Origin: Prorocentrum cordatum
Taxonomy: Eukaryota; Sar; Dinophyceae; Prorocentrales; Prorocentraceae
Assembly: GCA_963575745.1 (NCBI GenBank)
Contig: CAUYUJ010001703.1
Span: forward strand, 1 to 35,000
Length of the DNA stretch: 35,000 nt
Reading direction: 5' to 3'
Under the pieces are notes generated by a model that was not told the DNA's origin, searched no databases, and saw only the letters and a list, made by a program, of their open reading frames with translations. A program made the position numbers and the translations under genes. Of this stretch, positions 9,020-19,185 are shown in pieces. How positions within the stretch are numbered: position 1 is the stretch's first letter; every line of letters starts with the position of its first letter.

Positions 9020-9860
9020 GACGTCGTATATGAGGGTCTCTTGGGATGTCCTCTTGGGGGTTTCTGGGGGGCTCGTGGGGTCTCTTCAGGGCCTCATGGG
9101 GACTTTGGGGCGCCTATTGGCTGACGCTTGGGGCCTCTTTGGGAGAGCCTTGAATGCTTCTGGGGCGCTCAGGGGGCCATCTTGGTTGGATTCGTCCCCC
9201 GGTAATTTGTTTCTGCAGGGTCTCCTGGAACCCCCAGAGTGCTCTCTTCGGGCGCTTCTGGGACCTATTCCATGATGGGGGCACCTTGAGCTCGAAGGCG
9301 GCCCAAGATCGCGTCAGGATGGCCGTTCATCGCCTCTTCTCTCTGGAAGCTTCGGGATCGCTATGAGTGCGTCGGGGCGTCTGGAGAGGGGGCTCTTCGG
9401 GGGCCTCCCAGGGGCCTCGTCTGGCATCCTGGGGGGGGGTCCTGGGGCCTCATGTGGGCGTTGTGGGGCCGAACGCTTGAAATATCCATTCGGGTATCCC
9501 CATCTGGGCCACCTCTCGGGGCCGCCCTGGGGTCTTCATGGGCTGTCTTGGGGGCCTTTTGGGCCTCTTGGGGCTGTCTTCGGGCGATCCTGGAGGCTTT
9601 GCGGGCCGTCTTGGATGCTCTGAAGGCTGAAGAGACGAATTGTCTAAAAACATTCATTTTATAACGAAAGTGGGGCAACGTTTGCCTCTGAGGGCCCTCT
9701 TAGGGGTTCTCTTGCGGGCCCCTTGGGGCGTCTTGGGGGCTTCCTTGGCCGTCTTGAGGCCATCTTGGGCGTCTTGAAGCGATATTTCCGCAACCTCGGG
9801 TCGCCTGGGGGCAATTTGGAAGCCTTCCGCACGTACCCGGGATTGCCAAAAAAACAGCCC
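9020..9860. repeat. CTTGGGG-type degenerate repeats, third field
   Basis: The longest stretch of the family. CTTGGGGGCCT, GGGGCGTCTTGG and GGCCTCTTGG words are separated by two dividers at 9475-9510 and 9610-9675. Frames across it are unrelated to each other and carry no domain. Confidence 0.75.
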
Positions 9861-9950
9861 AGTGAAGGGGCCAGAGGCCGGGTACTGAAATCACGGCTTG
9901 TCGGGCCCTCCGGAACTCCGTACTCATTTCTATATGAATATATACATTTA

Positions 9951-10060
9951 GACAGAGAGAGAGAGAGAGAGAGAGAAAAAAAAAAACATATATATATATA
10001 TATATATATATGTGTATACACATATACATATACATATACACATATATGTATATATGTATG
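9951..10060. repeat. GA, A and TA/TACATA microsatellites
   Basis: GA repeats (9953-9976) are followed by an A run, TA repeats (9989-10011) and ACATATAC repeats up to 10060, where composite repeat R1 begins. Confidence 0.95.
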
Positions 10061-11470
10061 AGAGAACGCGAATCACGGGCGCTCGCCTTGGGAACATTCG
10101 GCGGCGCGTTTCGAACCTGGGGGTGGCCCCCCCCCCAACACTCGGCGCCGTCGATCAAAAACAATGGACCCCCTCCCCCCCAACCCCCCCCTCCCGAACC
10201 CCCCCCCCTCCCCTCCCAAGGGGGGGGGTTCAAACACCCCCCCCCCCTACGCGCTGGCGCAGCGACGATGACCAGAGGCACCCCAAGGGAGGGGGGGGTT
10301 CAAACCCCCCCCCCCCTTCGCGACGGCGCCGGCGGGCGCTGGCGGCCGCCACCAGCGCCGGCGCTGTCGCCAGCGACGGCGGGGACGCAGCGACGCTTAC
10401 CACCATCAACACCATTACCACCACTACCACCACTACCGCCGCCTCAACCCACCACCACCATCACCACCACGACCCCCACCACCACAACCACCACCACAAC
10501 TCACCATCACCACCACCACCACAAAAACCCACCACCACTACCACCAGCACAATGTACCTCAACACCACCACCACCGCCACAACAATCACCATTACCAGCA
10601 GCACAAACCACCACCACCACCACCACAAATCACCACACCTCCACCACCGCCACCGCCACAACCACCACAACAAACGTCCACAAATCACCGCCACCACCAC
10701 AAACCATCACCACCACAACCACCACAAACCACCACCACACAACCACACAACCACCACCACCACCACCACAACTCACCATCACCAGTACCACCACAAGAGA
10801 CCCACCACCACTACCACCACCACCACCAAAATCTACCACACCACCACCACAACCGCCACAACCACCACAACTACCAACAGCACAACCCACCAACACCACC
10901 ACAACACACCACCACCACCACCGCCACCACCACCACCAGCACCACCTCCACAAATCACCGCCACAACCCCAACCCACCACCACCACCACCACCACCACCA
11001 TAAACCACCACCACCAAACCACCAAACCACCACCACCACAACCCACAATTACCACCACCACCACCACCACAAACCACCACCACACCACCACCACCAAACA
11101 CCACCACCACCACAAACCACCACCACAACCAACACCACCACAACAAGCCACCACACCACCACCACCACAACCACTGCCACCGCCACCACCACCACCACCA
11201 CCACAACCTTCCACCACCACCACCACCGTCGTCCTCGTCGACGCTCCGCGCCACCGCAGCCCGCTGCCGCAGGCGCCGGCGCTGGCTTAGAAATGGAAAT
11301 CGTCGTCCCCGCCACGGTCGCCAGCCGCCGCCGACGCAAGCGCCGGCCTGATCAGAGGGGAAGCAAGGAAATGAGGAGGGGGAGAGAGGGTTCGAACCCC
11401 CCCTTTCAAGGAAAGGGGGGGGGTCCGGTTCCACCCCCCACCCCTCCAAGCGACCACATAACGCGCTCTT
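10061..11470 (+). mobile_element. Composite repeat R1 with probable terminal inverted repeats
   Basis: The left module (10061-10395) starts AGAGAACGCG and includes GGGAACATTCGGCGG and ACTCGGCGCCGTCGATCAAA. A CCA array follows (10397-11228). The right module (11229-11470) starts GTCGTCCTCGTCGACGCTCC and ends CCTCCAAGCGACCA then CGCGCTCTT. The two ends are imperfect inverted repeats sharing GA.CGCG and GG.CGCT. ATATGTATG occurs directly outside both ends (10052-10060 and, after GC, 11473-11481), which could be a target duplication. R2 at 25121 has the same three-part order. No transposase is visible. The frames of up to 490 codons inside are His/Thr/Pro repeats from the array. Confidence 0.65.
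10397..11228 (+). repeat. CCA/CACCAC trinucleotide array of R1
   Basis: Over 800 bp are almost entirely CCA/ACC with CAA, TCA and GCC interruptions. It is open in several frames (poly-His, poly-Thr, poly-Pro; Trp/Val/Gly in reverse). Treat those frames as composition artefacts. Confidence 0.95.
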
Positions 11471-11504
11471 GCATATGTATGCATATACCAATATAAATGT
11501 GAAT

Positions 11505-11785
11505 ATCTCTGTGTATATATATATATGTGTGTGTGTGTGTGTTTATATATACACGCATGTATCTCACACGAAGCCCTCGAAATTGAAATTCCCCTTTTTT
11601 CCCACCGAGAATGGATTATCCCTGGCCAAGAGAAGGTTGGATGGGGAAAAAAGGGCGGCGAGGCCGACCTTCATTATCGCCAGGGAAAATACGTATCGAA
11701 ATTGCGATCCTCTTCTGTTGATAGGACGATAATATCTATATATATATATATGTGTATGTATATATATATATATATATTGACAAAA
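11505..11785. repeat. TA/TG microsatellites around a short unique insert
   Basis: TA and TG repeats at 11513-11551 and TA repeats at 11731-11779 flank about 180 bp of unique AT-richer sequence. Confidence 0.9.
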
Positions 11786-11789
11786 TGTG

Positions 11790-12690
11790 CCGTTGATGCT
11801 CACAGCCTTCGCGCGGGATGCACTTTGCGTCGATTATTGTCTACTCTGCCTGGCGCCGCTGGTCTGTCACCCAGTCGCTATCAAGTAGTCGCCCGTAGGG
11901 GGCTATTTGGTGGCACTTACTGATCCCCCTTCTCGTTGCCGAGCGCGGGAGGGGACAGTGGCGCACAGCCCCGTCGCCCGCCGCCGCGCACTGCGCGCCT
12001 CCGCGGCTTCCCAAAGACCTGGTAAGGCAAACGACGCGCGACTCTGGGAAGCTCTCCGGGGGTGGATTTGGAAAGGTCCGCCCAGCGCATTCCACCCTTC
12101 AACACTGCTATTTTTTGGAAGGGAAATTTCTTGATTTTTTGGTTAAACAATCCGGAACCGCTTTTGCCAAACGAACGGAAGCGCTTTTCAAATCATTCTA
12201 CGATCCGGAAGCAATTTCCAGAAGTTCCAACGGGCGCGGCTGGCTGACTCACGCACCGCGCCGCGTTCGATTGGGCGCAGCACGCGCCGCGCCCTGCGCC
12301 CGCGAACAGCACTCGACGGGGTTACCTCGAACATTGCGCTACGGCAGCTGCGACTCGCGGACTTCCCAAGAAACATGACGCAGCTTGGAATCTCCGAGGG
12401 CGTTCCGATGCGAAAACAAAATGCACCGCGCACATCACGCAAAGAACCTGCGCGACGGAATGCGCTCGACCATTCGTCCCTGGAGCCCGCGCGAAGACCA
12501 GGAAAACGTGGAACTCTTGAGAACTATCCATAGCAGTACTTCATGCTCCTCTGATGTTGAGTAGCAGCACTAGCACGAAGGTGTGGCAAGGCTCTCGGAC
12601 TCTCACCACTTCAACTTTCCTAACTTACGAATGTACGTCACGGAATTGGGATTCTCACCATTTCAGCTTTCCTGAGCCACGAACGTGCGG
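11790..12690. other. Low-copy stretch with no supported gene
   Basis: Base composition here is more even, with few repeats. Frames are short (84 codons or less) and lack splice-site or start support. I see nothing that can be named. Confidence 0.5.
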
Positions 12691-12699
12691 CAGGCCCCT

Positions 12700-12815
12700 C
12701 CAAGGAGGTCCCGCCTGAGCGAGCAGGGCATCGCTACTCAATACTTTTCCTCAAGTGTTGTGCTCCTCCTTTCCTATCCAAGGAGGCCCCGCCAGAGCGA
12801 GCAAGGTCTCGCTAT
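12700..12815 (+). repeat. Direct repeat pair, CCAAGGAGG..CCCGCC
   Basis: CCAAGGAGG(T/C)CCCGCC followed by GAGCGAGCA and TCGCTA occurs at about 12701 and 12778, 77 bp apart. Confidence 0.75.
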
Positions 12816-12839
12816 ACCATACTAACAAAACATCGTACA

Positions 12840-13276
12840 TACGATTTGCCGGGACGCATCAATACAATTCCCCCCCGAGCCCCGAACTTGATTGTCCCCA
12901 CTCTGTGGCTATCAGGGGCATGGGGCCACGTATATCCAACGCCTGCCAAGGTTTCCGAAGATGTATCCCCCAGCTGGTGGCTATGAATGAATCCCCGCCA
13001 CGGATCCTTCCAGAAATCTTGGCATGCCGCGATCTTGTCCGCCGACTGGGGGCCACACTGCATGTTCATGCCAATTGCGGTCGCGTGGGGGTCCAGGCAG
13101 GTGTGCCGATCAAGCTCGACGGCAACTGATCCTGCGGCTGGTTTGTTGCCCTTCCGAGACCACATCGAAACCAAATAGAAGTAACCGTGCGATAACGCCG
13201 AGCGAAAGCAAATCGCGATGCAACAGGTCCCACAAATCCGCCGGCCCCCTTGTGGGGCCACAAGGCTGTAGGGCAA
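12840..13276 (-). CDS. Possible minus-strand exon, unknown protein (weak)
   Basis: A minus-strand frame is open from 13276 to about 12812. Its middle reads like ordinary protein, with mixed hydrophobic, charged and aromatic residues (for example KDPWRGFIHSHQLGD). That sets it apart from the low-complexity frames nearby. A possible acceptor, GCCGCAG|GATC, lies near 13135. No start, donor or domain is recognised. It could be a chance frame, and I would not rely on it without transcript support. Confidence 0.2.
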
Positions 13277-13429
13277 AGGTTAGCTGCTCCCTGCATCAGT
13301 TGCAGGTTCCAGTTTCCAATGTGATAGTTCTGTTTCTTGTTGCATTACTGCTCCTTTTTTGTAGACCGCGCGAAGGGGGGAGCCGAAAATCAGCCTGGTT
13401 AGCGTCTCCTGGGACGGGTCTCAGAATTG

Positions 13430-13870
13430 CTGGGGGGGGAACTGACACCCCTCACGCAGATCGGCGGGGTCAGGGTCCAAAAACGCAAGGGATTTGCTAC
13501 ATTTCGGAAATTCGGCGGCACCCCTCATGCAGATCGGCGGAGTCAGGGTCGAAAAACCAACGAGATTTGCCACATGTTTGAAATTCGGCGCGCACTTCAC
13601 GCAGATCGGCGGAGTCAGGGTCGAAAAACAAATGGGATTGGCCAACTATCGGAAATTCGGCATTACCCCTCACACAGATCGGCGTGGTCAGGGTCGGAAA
13701 ACCATTGGGATTTGCCACATCTCTGAAATTCGGCGGTACCCCTCACGCAGATCGGCGGCGTCAGGGTCGAAAAACCAGTGGGATTTTTCACATGTCTGAC
13801 ATTCGACAGTACCCCTCACGGAGATCGGCGGGGTCAGGGTCGAAAAATACATGGGATTTGTTATATTCCA
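13430..13870 (+). repeat. 73-bp satellite, six copies
   Basis: CAGATCGGCG..GTCAGGGTC recurs at 13457, 13530, 13602, 13675, 13748 and 13821 (as GAGATCGGCG). Each copy is followed by AAAAAC(C/A)AA.GGGATTTGCCACAT and TTCGGC. The 72-73 bp spacing shifts the reading frame from copy to copy, which argues against a coding repeat. Confidence 0.95.
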
Positions 13871-13944
13871 ACACTTCGTAGAATAGATGTTTACACAGCA
13901 TACGTGAGCAAGCTCGAAATACAACACCGAGTTCAACAATATCA

Positions 13945-15709
13945 TCAGAATCTCAATTTGTTTTGCCGATTACTCATCGTCTTCGCGTGAAGTCCCGACG
14001 CTGCTTCACGGCGGCGCCAAGGCCTCATGATTTCGCTCTTGTATTGCCCATTATCCAACAGAGGGAGCCGGCGGCAGGGGGCGAAGCCCTTACGGATTAC
14101 AACAACGATCGAGAAGGCATGACTGGCGGACACGGCGCCGGTATGCTGGTGGCCAGAGGAGCTGATCCATATACTCGTACTGCTGGTCGAAGTCACAGAC
14201 CCAGTGCTGGTGGCAGTAATGCTGACATATGTGGTCGTGCCGCTGGTACTGCTGGTCTGCGTAGAACTTGTTCCGGTGGTGGTCGATTCGCTAGTAGAGA
14301 TCGTTGTGCTCGAACTTGCACTGGTAGACGTTTCCGTGGTGCTCGTCTGGCTGGTGGAGCTCGTTGTGCTGACCGATGTGGTGCTGGTGACACTTGCACT
14401 TGTCAGCGTCAAGGTGCTGGTAGAACTGGCACTTGTAGACGTGGCGGTGGTGCTCGTCTGGCTGCTAGAGCTCGTTGTGCTGACCGATGTGGTACTGGTG
14501 TCGCTTGCACTTGTCAGCGTCAGGGTGCTGGTTGAACTGGCACTGGTAGACGTTGCAGTGGCGCTGGTCTGGCTGGTGGAGCTCGTGTGCGTTATCGTTG
14601 AACTACTCGTGATGCTCGCACTTGTCAGCGTCAGGGTGCTGGTTGAAGTGGCACTTGTAGACGTGGCGGTGGTGCTCGTCTGGCTGGTGGAGCTCGTTGT
14701 GCTGACCGATGTGGTACTGGTGTCGCTTGCACTTGTTAGCGTGAGGGTGCTGGTTGAACTGGCACTTGTAGACGTGGCAGTGGCGCTGGTCTGGCTGGTG
14801 GAGCTCGTGTGCGTTATCGTTGAACTACTCGTAATGCTCGCACTTGTCATCGTGAGGGTGCTGGTTGAAGTGGCACTTGTAGACGTGGTGGTAGTGCTCG
14901 TCTGGCTGCTAGTGCTCGTTGTGCTGACCGATGTGGTACTGGTTTCGCTTGCACTTGTTAACGTGAGGGTGCTGGTAGAACTGGCACTTGTAGACGTGGC
15001 GGTAGCGCTTGTCTGGCTGGAGGAGCTCGTGTGCGTTATTGTTGAACTGCTAGTGATGCTCGCACTTGTTGACGTCAGGGTGCTGGTTGAACTGGCACTG
15101 GTAGACGTTGCAGTGGCGCTGGTCTGGCTGGTGGAGCTCGTGTACGTAGACGTCGCGGTGTCGCTCGTCTGGCTGGTAGAGCTCGTGTGCGTTATCGTTG
15201 AACTACTCGTAATGCTCGCACTTGTCAGCGTCAGGGTGCTGGTTGAAGTGGCACTTGTAGACGTGGCGGTGGTGCTCGTCTGGCTTGTGGAGCTCGTGTG
15301 CGTCATCGTTGAACTGCTGGTGATGCTTGCACTTGTCAGCGTGAGGGTGCTGGTCAAACTGACACTGGTAGACGTTGCGGTTCTGCTCGTCTGGCTTGTG
15401 GAGCTCGTGTACGTAGACGTCGCGGTGTCGCTCGTCTGGCTGGTAGAGCTCGTACCCGATATTGTTGTGCTGCTAGAGATAGTCCCACTCGTCCAGGTCG
15501 TGGTGCTGGTCACGCTGAGGCTGGACTTTGTGGTGCTGATGCTTGTCGAGCTGGCGGAGCTAGTAACAGTTACTGTTGTCTTGCTTGTCCCAGACGTGGA
15601 AGACAAGGTAGAGCTTGACGTAGAAGAGGTGGTTCCGGAAGTGGTGGTGACACTGCTTGTTGTTGTGATGGTCGACGTAGTCGACGAAGCGGATGTTGTG
15701 GTAAATGAC
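13945..15709 (-). CDS. Ser/Thr-rich mucin-like protein, large repeat exon (exon C)
   Basis: On the minus strand a single frame runs from an acceptor at 15710 (CCGCCATCAG|GTCATT) to a TGA at 13945. It encodes about 560 residues, nearly all Ser and Thr with Ala, Val and Leu. The core is a 37-residue (111-bp) in-frame tandem repeat of the type SQTSTTATSTSATSTSTLTL. The SQTS marker recurs about 111 bp apart from 14347 to 15278, with shortened 42-bp units at 15125-15167 and 15389-15431. Two alternating unit types differ in a TITHTSS versus SVSTTSS segment. Near the end the sequence leaves the repeat (GHQHTGAVSASHAFSIVVVI). A good donor, ATCC|GTAAGG, lies at 14094/14093, so the tail to 13945 may be intronic. 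Such sequence is expected in heavily O-glycosylated surface or wall proteins; that role is inference. It joins in phase to exons at 18664 and 18887. Confidence 0.65.
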
Positions 15710-15994
15710 CTGATGGCGGGGATCCAGGACTATTCATGTCCACAGCCGCGAAATACAAGGCATTTTGGAATGTCACAGGGCATGACGGTGACGAAAGAAG
15801 ATGTGAAATATTGTCGACGTGCCCTCCCCAAAAAAGACCCTAACACGAACAACTTGTGGGGATTCACCCGGTGGCAGCATCATAAAGTCACTGGGTTCCC
15901 GAGACGTATGTCAGACCCGACTCCGAAATCACAGAATTCCGCAAACAGTGCGTGTATCTAGGGTTTCTTACTTCTGTTCTGAAGAGCTGCGCCT

Positions 15995-16255
15995 GGCGGT
16001 CGGCCTGGCGGCCATGTTGACACCGTGGCCGCCCAATCGCCGCCCCGTCGATGTCCGTCGTTCGGGGCTGACTGTTGGTCTGGCAGCAACGTTGCTGCCG
16101 TAGCCGCCCGTCGCCTGGGCTTGACGGTCGGTCAAGCCGCTATGTTGCCGCCGTCGCTACGCCGTCGCCGCCTCGTCGCCAGACGTCGTTTGGGCCCGAC
16201 GGTCGGTCTGGCGGTTACGTGGCTGCCTCCGCCGCCTCGTCGCCACAAGTCACCT
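15995..16255 (+). repeat. Tandem repeat around GACGGTCGGTCTGGCGG
   Basis: About four diverged units of 60-70 bp carry GGTCGGYCTGGCGG, then ATGTTGCCGCC and CGTCGCCGCC. It lies inside the large intron proposed between exons B and C of the minus-strand gene. Confidence 0.65.
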
Positions 16256-16257
16256 GA

Positions 16258-16848
16258 AACATAGGTTCTCCTGTCCAGAAGAATATTCAGATCTACCCCC
16301 GCAGACTTATCCCAGAAGAAACCCGGAAGGATTCAAAAAACCTTGAGCGGAACCCAAACAGCCCGCCAGAAGCATCAAAACTGCCTTCAGGATCCCCCCG
16401 AGATGTCTCGTTCAAGGGGCCTCACACCCACAACCCAGGCACGGTGGCGGGGTGGGCCGAAGCTCCATCATCACAGCGCCGGCCAATGCTGTCGTCATCG
16501 TCATCGCCACCATCGCCACCAATCACCGCTACTGTCATCATGGCATCGCCCATTGTCGGCTACGCCATGGTAGCGAACCCGCAGGCGTCGCCGACTCGCA
16601 CCGAAGTGCCCGCGCGTCAGCGAGGCCTGCGAGACGCGCGAGCCGGCCGCTCTGCACGCCAGGTTGGGTGGCCGCTGTGCGCGCGAGCCCGCGCGCGCCC
16701 GCGCGGCGCAGCGGTGCGACAACCAAGGCCAAGCAGTCATCGAAATCGCCGCCGCACGTGTTCTGAGAAACGAAGTTGCGGGCGGGTTGGCGGGGTGGTT
16801 GCGCGAGCACTGGAACTGACAAGTTCCAGTTCGCTTGGGGGAAACTGA
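16258..16848 (+). CDS. Possible plus-strand exon, unknown protein (weak)
   Basis: A plus-strand frame is open from just after a TGA at 16255 to 16848. Its first part has unremarkable protein composition (for example IYPRRLIPEETRKDSKN). It then shows a Ser/Pro run and an Arg/Ala-rich tail. A pyrimidine-rich acceptor, TTCTCCTGTCCAG, precedes it at 16265-16277. It lies antisense inside the proposed intron of the Ser/Thr-rich gene, which weakens the case. No domain is recognised. Confidence 0.22.
   Translation, partial: NIGSPVQKNIQIYPRRLIPEETRKDSKNLERNPNSPPEASKLPSGSPRDVSFKGPHTHNPGTVAGWAEAPSSQRRPMLSSSSSPPSPPITATVIMASPIVGYAMVANPQASPTRTEVPARQRGLRDARAGRSARQVGWPLCARARARPRGAAVRQPRPSSHRNRRRTCSEKRSCGRVGGVVARALELTSSSSLGGN
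16811..16832. other. Short perfect hairpin
   Basis: ACTGGAAC, a six-base loop and GTTCCAGT form an 8-bp perfect stem. There is no T-tract or other context to assign a role. Confidence 0.6.
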
Positions 16849-16857
16849 CCACATCGA

Positions 16858-17026
16858 TTGCACCACATAGATTGGTCATAACAATTTGCATCATATACGT
16901 TTCGCCTGAAAGATGGCTCATCATAGGTGTACATATATATAGATATGTATGTGTGTATACACTACATCGGCTACACAACCTGCTTCATAAAAGTTGCACC
17001 ACTTAGATTGTCCAGATAGATAACAC
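16858..17026 (+). repeat. Direct repeat TTGCACCAC(A/T)TAGATTG with TA-rich spacer
   Basis: The word appears at 16858 and 17003. The 145-bp spacing contains a TATATAGATATGTATGTGTG microsatellite. Confidence 0.75.
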
Positions 17027-17034
17027 ACCATACA

Positions 17035-17400
17035 TTGCTAGACATATTGTGGGGTCCAAAGCCCGGATGGCAAGGCGCCCGACGGGCTTGGAAAGGCCTG
17101 TCGAAGAACTCGGGAAGGATCTGGAGAGAGCTGCCCAAGGTCCTTCTGGAGAGCTTCGGGCCACGCGTAAAACGCTTAGAAAAGGCCTCTCGGGACACGC
17201 TGCGAACTCAAGCAAGTCACGCCGAGGCTTCTGGACCGCCGCCGAAACAATCTCCACAACTACCCTGCGGCCCTGGCTTCTTTATCGGAAACCCTCTTTG
17301 CTCTCTGCGAGCTATCCGGGAACGTGTGTGGGGCCCCCCACGGTCCTTCTTTCTTTAAAAAACAACGGTTGGCCATTACGAACCGCAAGCAGACGTTTTT
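17035..17400. other. Low-copy stretch inside the proposed large intron
   Basis: Open frames exist on both strands (up to about 170 codons on plus) with Arg/Lys/Leu-rich composition. No start context, splice pair or domain is convincing. Confidence 0.4.
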
Positions 17401-17404
17401 GTTG

Positions 17405-17800
17405 CAGATTGGAGGTGGAGCGCTGCGGTGTGCGCTACGAGGTCGTCAAAGCTACGCCGTGTGAGCTATGGAGGTGGGAACTACGCAGCGTAATATATGC
17501 GGTGCGAACTATGCCATGTGATGTGTGCGGTGCCATCTGTGTGGTGCGACGCGTGGTCTGATATATGCGAAGGAAGCTATGCCGTACAAGCAGAGTGGTG
17601 CAAGCTACGCGGCGTAAGCTCAGCTCACGGAGCGCCCACGAGCGCCCGCAAAGCGGCAGTGTGGCGAGACCTCGGCGGACACATCCAGCGCACAGGGCGC
17701 CAACGAGCGCCAACGAGCAGCGGCACGGACTGCAACGCGGCGCAATTTCGGCGGACCCGTCGAGCGCACGGGGCGCTCTCGAGACGGCAACGCACGTCAA
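17405..17800 (+). repeat. Degenerate GTGCGAACTATGCC-type repeats and a short direct repeat
   Basis: Between 17420 and 17610, variants of GCGGTGCGARCTATGCCGTGTG recur every 25-30 bases. Further on, CGGCGGAC..(G/A)TC.AGCGCAC.GGGCGC is duplicated at about 17672 and 17750. Confidence 0.6.
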
Positions 17801-18239
17801 CGCCATCCCCGGGATCGTTCCGACCTTAGCCCAAGAGGAGGCATATGCTGGCTGCTTTTCAGAACAGGCTCTCGTCACAGAAAGGGATCACGCGAAATGT
17901 TTACATGTGTGCTTGTGGCGGACTCCATCAACAGCAAGTCAGCAATGCGGATGCCTAACTTTCACGTTCGCCCCTTGCTGCCAACATCCTTCGAGCGGAC
18001 CCGTCGCAATTTCTGATTCCGCCAGTGTCCGCTGGCTTCCTCCGAAAGCGGGGAACGCCAAATGCGAGGCCCTGGCTGGCGCGCCCCGTGTGGAGACCCC
18101 AGAGAGACAGACAGACACGCAGCGGAAGGCCGATAGCCCTCAAGACTTGTAGCGCGCGCCTCCGATCCACGGCACTTAAGCACAACCTCGGTGGCGCTGT
18201 GCCGTCACGCGTGAGGGGGCAAACATGTCTTGAAAGTGA

Positions 18240-18350
18240 TTCACGGAAGCTCTTTGGTGCTATCTGGCGCTACTGAGTCCTATAGCGCGCAACGCGAACA
18301 TAGCGCATCTCCCAGGCATGACGCTATTGGTCGCTATTGGGCCCTACTTC
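18240..18350 (+). repeat. GGCGCTA/TAGCGC-rich dispersed repeat
   Basis: Contains TGGCGCTACTG, ATAGCGCATCTCCC and GGTCGCTATT. A related block lies at 34345-34460 (TAATGCATCTCCC, GGGCGCTATGAATT, GGCGCTACTGG). The similarity is moderate and patchy. Confidence 0.5.
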
Positions 18351-18663
18351 AAAAATTAGTGGGTGATATCTAGTGGTATGCAACGCTCCTCGCCGGAATA
18401 TACTAAATCCAAGATGATCGGAAGATTATGTGATGCCAAGCATCTGCCATATGGATGGGGGGTTTGGAGGGGGGTTCAAAGCTATTGGTAGTGCAGGGGG
18501 CTGGGGCTTGGCTTGCCGGGGGCTCGACCCGGTCAGGGTTACGCAGAGAGATCGTTGCGACGGCGGCAGGTTCCCGCCGGAGACATGCTGCCCGTGAGCC
18601 CCCAGCAGCCGGGCCTGCGGGGACGAGGGCCCCGTCAGGACCCTGCCCCATCCCAGGGCCGAC

Positions 18664-18789
18664 CTTGTGGTGGCCGTACTGGTCCCAGTTGTGGTCGACG
18701 GGGTCGAGGTTGATGCAGTAGTGCTGGTGTCGGAAGTGGCGGTGCTACTGCTTGTGGCTGTGTTGCTCGACGTTGTTGTGGTTTCTGAC
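18664..18789 (-). CDS. Ser/Thr-rich mucin-like protein, exon B
   Basis: On the minus strand the exon starts after CCCATGAG| at 18790 and ends ACCACAAG|GTCGGC at 18664. It is 126 nt, with both ends in phase 2, so it can be gained or lost without breaking the frame. It encodes about 41 residues of Ser/Thr with Ala, Asn, Asp and Pro, beginning SETTTTSSNT. An alternative upstream acceptor, CCCAACAG|GCC at 18838, gives a 174-nt exon that also keeps frame and adds a short Cys/Pro-containing segment. Exon end and the following ~75 bases resemble the end of exon A and its following intron. This indicates tandem exon duplication. Exact boundaries need transcript data. Confidence 0.55.
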
Positions 18790-18886
18790 CTCATGGGGGG
18801 GCATATATGCAAATCCCGTGTTCCCCCACGGTCAGGCCTGTTGGGACGAGGACTTCTTTGTGTATGTGCCCAACCCCAGAGCCGAC

Positions 18887-19058
18887 CTTGTGGTGGCTGT
18901 GCTGGTAGACGTCGCGCTCGAGGTGACGCTTGTCTCCGTGCCAGTACTTTCCGTAGTCGTATCCGTCGCGCTGGTCGGCGTCGTCAACGTCAAAGAGACC
19001 GTGCTACTCAAGGTCGTAGTCGCGCAACTGGCACAACACTGCGATATGTACGATGATC
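18887..19058 (-). CDS. Ser/Thr-rich mucin-like protein, exon A
   Basis: On the minus strand an acceptor of good quality, TGTGTGTTCCTAG|GATC at 19059, opens a 172-nt exon. It begins with a Cys-containing segment (SSYISQCCASCATTT) and passes into Ser/Thr-rich sequence. It ends ACCACAAG|GTCGGC at 18887 in phase 2, which matches the phase-2 starts of exons B and C. The acceptor is followed by G, as reported for dinoflagellate introns. Further 5' exons should lie above 19058. A Cys-rich minus-strand frame at 19100-19280 is a candidate but was not joined with confidence. The Cys pairs suggest a folded extracellular head before the mucin-like stalk, which is inference. Confidence 0.55.
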
Positions 19059-19094
19059 CTAGGAACACACACATCAAACGAACATCGCCATAAT

Positions 19095-19185
19095 CTTTCG
19101 GAGGTCCGCGCGGAATTGTTGGGCAAACGCTGCACTCCCCTGGCGGCGGCTCCGGCGCATGCCCTCGCGCGCAGACCTCCGAACG
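19095..19185. repeat. Inverted repeat TCGGAGGTC.GCGCG
   Basis: TCGGAGGTCCGCGCG at 19097 and the complement of TCGGAGGTCTGCGCG at about 19165-19180 form a 14/15-bp inverted repeat with a loop of about 55 bases. Confidence 0.6.

Noticed and set aside
11375-11402. GGTTCGAACCC resembling a tRNA T-loop or Pol III B box
   Set aside because: There is no matching A box at a suitable distance and no cloverleaf. The same word arises from the G-run/C-run palindromes of R1 (10224-10244, 10296-10316).
10010-11496. Plus frames of 426 and 494 codons in R1
   Set aside because: They run through the CCA array as poly-His/Thr/Pro in more than one frame, with no start, splice or domain support.
13430-13870. 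Regularly spaced repeats resembling a CRISPR array
   Set aside because: The units are contiguous 73-bp satellite copies that diverge along their whole length, with no distinct spacers. The genome context is eukaryotic.
14204-15961. Plus-strand frame of 585 codons rich in Val and Leu
   Set aside because: It is the antisense of the Ser/Thr-rich exon. Complements of ACN, TCN and AGY codons give Val/Leu/Ala codons without stops, so the openness is automatic.
17049-17561. Plus frame of 170 codons
   Set aside because: Its second half passes through degenerate GTGCGAACTATGCC repeats and the first half has no splice or start support.
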